Shown piece by piece: positions 60,653-64,000 of a DNA stretch of 64,000 nucleotides. The notes below the pieces were generated by a model. That model did not search any database. It was not told the DNA's origin and saw only the letters and a program-made list of their open reading frames with translations. How positions within the stretch are numbered: position 1 is the first letter of the stretch; the number at the start of each line of letters is the position of its first letter. Source of the DNA: Streptococcus oralis (lineage in GTDB: Bacteria > Bacillota > Bacilli > Lactobacillales > Streptococcaceae); NCBI RefSeq assembly GCF_022749195.1, contig NZ_CP094226.1, positions 1,328,001 to 1,392,000 on the forward strand, given 5' to 3'. Position numbers and translations under genes: made by a program.

Positions 60653-61976
60653 ATTCCATCTCAAAAACATCACTCTCTTGTTTGTTTGGTAGAACCAATG
60701 AAAGCAAGATTCCGATAATAGCTGGCACTAGCCATGGAAGAGAGGCTGACGCAAACGGAAGGGAATTAATCAGATGTTCTAGAAACTCAATTTTAAAGGA
60801 ACTTCCAAGGACACTTGCAAGCGCAATAGCTGTAACAAGCCCAATGGTTAACTGCATGCCCGGTTTTGATAGGGCGACAAACTTATTCACAATCACGATC
60901 ATCACAATGGCGATGGTGATTGGGTACAAGATTACCAGTACTGGCACTGAGTACTTAATGATCGCATCAAGACCAAGATTTGCAATAGCAAATCCAATCA
61001 AGGTAAAGGCAGTTGCATAGGCCTTGTAGCTGATTTGTGGGAAACGTCCGTTAAAGAACTCTGCTGTCGACACAATCAATCCAACTGTCGTTGTGAAGCA
61101 GGTTACAGTTACCATAACAGCAAGGAAGAGTTGAGCTGTTGAACCAAAGATTTCCTGAGTTGCTTGCGACAAGATATAAACACCTGGTGTTCCACCCTTC
61201 ATCACTTCTGCTGGTACTGGGAAGTGATTTCCAAGGAATCCTAAACCAATGTAAAGAGCGCTAAAGGCAAGAGCTACAACGATACCAACCACCCAAATAG
61301 TTGAAATGTATTCTTTCTTACTGGAGAATCCAAGTTGTTTCAAGGTTTGAACAGCAATCACACTAAAAGCCACTGAGGCAAGGGCATCCAAGGTGTTATA
61401 ACCTTCCAGGAATCCTGTACCAAAGGCAGAAGCTTGATAAGCAGCTGAAGCTGCTTGAGGGCTTGTTCCACCATATTTGAAGGCACCTAGTACAACCAAG
61501 ATAACGATCAACAAAGCAAAGACTGGCGTTAAGATGCGTCCGATTCGATCCAAGATTTTTGATGGATTGAGCGAAATCAAATAAGCCGCTGCAAAGTAAA
61601 GCACAGTAAAAACAATCAAGCCAAGACCTTTATTGGCATCCGACAAGAGGGGGCTAATCCCAACTTCATAAGCTGTTGTGGCTGTACGCGGAATGGCAAA
61701 GAAGGGACCAATCGATAGATAGAGAACAGCAAGATAAAGCGTCGCAAACCAAGGTGAGATTTTCTTAGAAATCTCGTGAATGTATCCTTTCGGGTTTAGC
61801 GTTCCAATAATAAGTGTCAAGACGGCAATACCGACACCTGAAAAGACAAAACCTGCGATGGCAGGAAGAAATTGTTCTCCAGATAGGGCACCTAGAGAAG
61901 GTGGAAAAATCAAGTTTCCCGCACCAAAAAATATTCCAAACAGGAGTAAGCCTGTTAGGGCACCTTTTTTAGTCAT
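60651..61976 (-). CDS. brnQ: Branched-chain amino acid carrier BrnQ
   Basis: A 441-residue membrane transporter of the LIVCS family with about twelve spans. The first segment GALTGLLLFGIFFGAGNLIFPPSLG is diagnostic; RTATTAYEVGISPL and SSKKEYISTIWVVG are further landmarks. It imports Ile, Leu or Val with a cation. The frame is open to 62057, but AAGGAG stands before the ATG at 61976. Control by CodY would be expected, though no good box is visible. Confidence 0.92.
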   Translation of the reverse strand: MTKKGALTGLLLFGIFFGAGNLIFPPSLGALSGEQFLPAIAGFVFSGVGIAVLTLIIGTLNPKGYIHEISKKISPWFATLYLAVLYLSIGPFFAIPRTATTAYEVGISPLLSDANKGLGLIVFTVLYFAAAYLISLNPSKILDRIGRILTPVFALLIVILVVLGAFKYGGTSPQAASAAYQASAFGTGFLEGYNTLDALASVAFSVIAVQTLKQLGFSSKKEYISTIWVVGIVVALAFSALYIGLGFLGNHFPVPAEVMKGGTPGVYILSQATQEIFGSTAQLFLAVMVTVTCFTTTVGLIVSTAEFFNGRFPQISYKAYATAFTLIGFAIANLGLDAIIKYSVPVLVILYPITIAIVMIVIVNKFVALSKPGMQLTIGLVTAIALASVLGSSFKIEFLEHLINSLPFASASLPWLVPAIIGILLSLVLPNKQESDVFEME

Positions 61977-62096
61977 AAAAATCTCCTTCATATTTCTAAA
62001 ATACTGACCTAGTATACCATGATTAAGACTCTGAAAAAAGTATCCAAAATTAATCATTGAATGTTTTCAATATTTTAAAAAATAAGAATTATCTAA

Positions 62097-62136
62097 AAAC
62101 AAAATCCCTCACTCAGTTGGAACCGAGCAAGGGAAA
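62097..62136 (-). terminator. Terminator of the UDG-rhodanese unit
   Basis: CCCT-TGCTCGG pairs with CTGAGTG-AGGG around TTCCAA, then ATTTTGTTTTT on the minus strand. Confidence 0.75.
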
Positions 62137-62160
62137 ATTAGGTTCTATCGCTATATAGCT

Positions 62161-62448
62161 TTAAAGATTTTCAAAGGCTGTCATTCCACCTTGGACATTG
62201 ACAACGTCATAACCCTGTTCAGCTAGAAATTGACAAGCACGCGCTGACCTCATCCCAGATTTGCAAATGACATAATGCAACTGGTCCTTGTCCAATTGAT
62301 CATAGATATCAGCTAATTGACTAAGTGGTAGGTTCTGAGCACCTTCTAAATGAAGCGTCTCGAACTCTTCTACTTCTCTCACGTCCACTAGAAAAAGTTG
62401 CTCATTTTGATAAAGCTGGTAAAATGCATCGAAGGCTATTTCTTTCAT
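62161..62448 (-). CDS. Single-domain rhodanese-like sulfurtransferase
   Basis: A 95-residue cytoplasmic rhodanese (GlpE/PspE size). LVDVREVEEFETLHLEGAQNLPL, and the active-site loop ICKSGMRSA with catalytic Cys62. In contrast to the protein at 18845, this one keeps the persulfide Cys. It overlaps the upstream glycosylase-like gene by four bases, so the two are co-translated. Confidence 0.9.
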   Translation of the reverse strand: MKEIAFDAFYQLYQNEQLFLVDVREVEEFETLHLEGAQNLPLSQLADIYDQLDKDQLHYVICKSGMRSARACQFLAEQGYDVVNVQGGMTAFENL

Positions 62449-63035
62449 TCTTTTTCTCCTAAAATGGTTTTAATTCTTTTTTTCAACTCTGGCACCACTT
62501 CTGACTCAAACCAAGGATTCTTAGCCATCCAGATTTGATTTCGTGGTGACGGGTGCACCAGAGGGAAAAATTCTGGTAAATAGTCTTTGTAGTGTTGCAC
62601 CCGCTCTGTCACCTTGCCACTGACTTTCTCCTGTAAATAGTAAGCTTGGGCATATTGCCCAATCAAGAGAGTTAATTGGATATCGGGCAACTCTTGCAAG
62701 AGTTGTGGGTGCCATTTTTCGGCAAAGCCTTTACGGGGGGGAAGGTCGCCCGATTTTCCATGTCCTGGGAAATAAAAGTCCATGGGCAGAACTGCAAAAT
62801 AACCTGAATGGTAAAAGGTGTCTTCATCCACACCTAGCCACTCACGCAAGCGATCGCCACTCTTATCCTTCCAATAAATCCCAGCTTCTTGCGTTTTAAG
62901 CCCAGGAGCCTGACCGACAATATTGATGCGAGCAGTTTTTGGCGCCGCAAAGAGAGGTTCGATTCCGCGTTCTGTATAGCTGGTATTCTGTGGATCTGCC
63001 ATAATGGCTTGCTCGATTCTTTCGATTTGAGACAT
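62445..63035 (-). CDS. Uracil-DNA glycosylase superfamily protein
   Basis: A 196-residue protein with motif INIVGQAPGLKTQEAG (active-site loop of the UDG superfamily) and the C-terminal PLVHPSPRNQIW motif carrying the His. GDRLREWLGV follows as in UDG family members of the YqfO/family-4/5-like group. It likely removes damaged bases, though activity is inferred. The frame opens at 63071, but GGAGGGAAAACAG precedes the ATG at 63035. Confidence 0.82.
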   Translation of the reverse strand: MSQIERIEQAIMADPQNTSYTERGIEPLFAAPKTARINIVGQAPGLKTQEAGIYWKDKSGDRLREWLGVDEDTFYHSGYFAVLPMDFYFPGHGKSGDLPPRKGFAEKWHPQLLQELPDIQLTLLIGQYAQAYYLQEKVSGKVTERVQHYKDYLPEFFPLVHPSPRNQIWMAKNPWFESEVVPELKKRIKTILGEKE

Positions 63036-63088
63036 CTGTTTTCCCTCCAAAAAGAAGTCCAAGCATAACATCTCAGACTTCTATCGTT

Positions 63089-64000
63089 TTATTTGATCAA
63101 TTCATAAATAGCTTCGGCATAGATTGCTGCTGCTCGGAAGAGATCGTCCAAGGCGATAAATTCGTTGGCTTGGTGCATGGTATCGATTGAGTCCGGGAAC
63201 ATGGCACCGTAGGCAACTCCACGTTCCAGCAAGCGACCAAAGGTTCCACCACCAATGACTTGCTCGTGACCTTGGAGACCAGTTTGTTTTTCATAGACAT
63301 TCAACAAGGTTTGCACAAGCGGATCTTCCATTGGCACATAGTGAGGGGTGTGACCGTGTTCAGAAAGGCTAACAGAAGCAACTGGCAAGTTTTCAAGAAC
63401 TGACTTGATTTGCTCTGGGCTTGTTCCTTTTGGATAACGGAAGTTAAGAGCAATGGTATTGTCAGCACTTGTTGCATCAAAGCGGAAGACACCGGCATTC
63501 ATAGAAAGGGCACCCATCTTTTCATCCACATGAGCAACCTTGAGATTTGTACCCTCATGGTCGTTCAAGAGAATCTTACCAGCGATGTCGAGGTAGTCTT
63601 TTGCAGGTCCTGCAAAGTCAAACTGACTGAGGAAAAGGGCAAGGTAGGTCGCACCATTGACACCTGATGCAGGCATAGCACCATGAGCTGATTTACCAAT
63701 TACAGTCACCTTGTACCGACCGTTCTCTTCTTGAATTTCTCCTCTGAGTTTGTGTTCTGCAACAAAGGCATCTAGTTTAGCTTGCAAGTCAGCCAAGTCA
63801 CCTGAAACGACTGCTGTTGCCGATTCAGGTACCATGTTTTCACGCAATCCACCTGTGAAGCTGTGAAGACGAGCCGCACCTGTATTTTCACCTACAAAAT
63901 GGAGGTATTCCGTGATATTTCCTTTTTCACCATTGATGATAGGGAATTCAGCGTCTGGAGAGAAACCAAAGTCTGGTTTCGCAAGTCCTACGTGCTCAAA
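63089..64000 (-). CDS. pepV: Dipeptidase PepV (M20 family), C-terminal part
   Basis: The gene enters from the right edge; 304 residues are present. The sequence upstream of the first internal ATG (63847) continues in frame to position 64000 (FEHVGLAKPDFGFSPDAEFPII), so the true start is outside the window. Landmarks of PepV: IINGEKGNITEYLHF, GKSAHGAMPASGVNGATYLALFL (substrate His), and HTPHYVPMEDPLVQ near the end with GGGTFGR. A cytoplasmic zinc dipeptidase releasing N-terminal amino acids. Confidence 0.93.
   Translation of the reverse strand, partial: FEHVGLAKPDFGFSPDAEFPIINGEKGNITEYLHFVGENTGAARLHSFTGGLRENMVPESATAVVSGDLADLQAKLDAFVAEHKLRGEIQEENGRYKVTVIGKSAHGAMPASGVNGATYLALFLSQFDFAGPAKDYLDIAGKILLNDHEGTNLKVAHVDEKMGALSMNAGVFRFDATSADNTIALNFRYPKGTSPEQIKSVLENLPVASVSLSEHGHTPHYVPMEDPLVQTLLNVYEKQTGLQGHEQVIGGGTFGRLLERGVAYGAMFPDSIDTMHQANEFIALDDLFRAAAIYAEAIYELIK

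Noticed and set aside
62040-62100. CodY box in front of brnQ
   Set aside because: AT-rich sequence gives only matches with four or more mismatches.
1-64000. CRISPR array, prophage or complete integrative element
   Set aside because: No spaced direct repeats, integrase, capsid or relaxase genes are visible; only remnants near fba and tRNA-Thr.

Overview
The window reads as chromosomal DNA of a mitis-group Streptococcus (S. pneumoniae, S. mitis, S. oralis and relatives). The reasons are two BOX (A-C) repeats, a choline-binding-repeat cell-wall amidase, a vex1-2-3/vncRS locus, an IS630-Spn1-like remnant, the MurT/GatD pair, and low-GC coding with strong AAGGAGG ribosome sites. Pneumococcal gene blocks appear in an order that, from memory, differs from the reference pneumococci, and the pep27 ORF expected between vex3 and vncR is not visible. 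A close relative therefore fits better than a standard pneumococcus. The species cannot be fixed from sequence alone.

Layout. 1-6.1 kb (minus strand): thiamine salvage, with a YkoEDC-type ECF transporter, TenA, ThiW, ThiM and ThiE behind a TPP riboswitch, and a second tenA behind an almost identical copy of the same promoter/riboswitch/terminator block. 6.1-10.5 kb: lactate oxidase (minus) with a cre site, diverging from a four-gene polar amino-acid ABC importer (plus). 10.5-18 kb (minus): pyrF-pyrE behind a PyrR attenuator; murD-murG-divIB; typA plus a small membrane gene. 18-24 kb: rsuA, a rhodanese-like protein and a YqgQ-like protein, the LysR regulator CpsY/MtaR, a choline-binding amidase, two small envelope genes and tRNA-Thr. 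24.2-26.9 kb: an ABC-2 exporter.

27.2-30.8 kb is the accessory region. It is AT-rich and is bounded on one side by intact fba and on the other by a vestigial copy of the fba 3' end. It holds one unrecognised 666-residue membrane protein gene and a broken IS630 copy. This is the best candidate for something undescribed.

30.8-37.8 kb (minus): fba, vncR-vncS, vex1-2-3 and tRNA-Leu. 37.8-41.1 kb: pncA, codY (with a CodY box at its promoter) and a DEAD-box helicase. 41.4-46.9 kb (plus): a flavin disulfide reductase, a DUF4352 lipoprotein, murT-gatD and pepQ. 46.9-55.3 kb (minus): vitamin-B6-type ECF S component with kinase and truA, an MFS protein, a Pr6Pr-like protein, a PhnA-like protein, dps, tpiA, dnaD, metA (with a MET-box at its -35) and apt. 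55.4-59 kb: rplK-rplA with probable L1 autoregulatory sites, an L,D-carboxypeptidase lipoprotein, a HIT protein and an M42 aminopeptidase. 59-64 kb: tandem DUF1307 lipoproteins, brnQ, a rhodanese, a uracil-DNA glycosylase-like protein and the 3' part of pepV.

Regulatory logic visible in the sequence: TPP, PyrR/UMP, CcpA, CodY and MtaR/CpsY control sites all sit in front of genes that fit them, so much of the window deals with nutrient sensing and salvage. Starts were moved from the longest ORF to an internal codon wherever a clear ribosome site demanded it.
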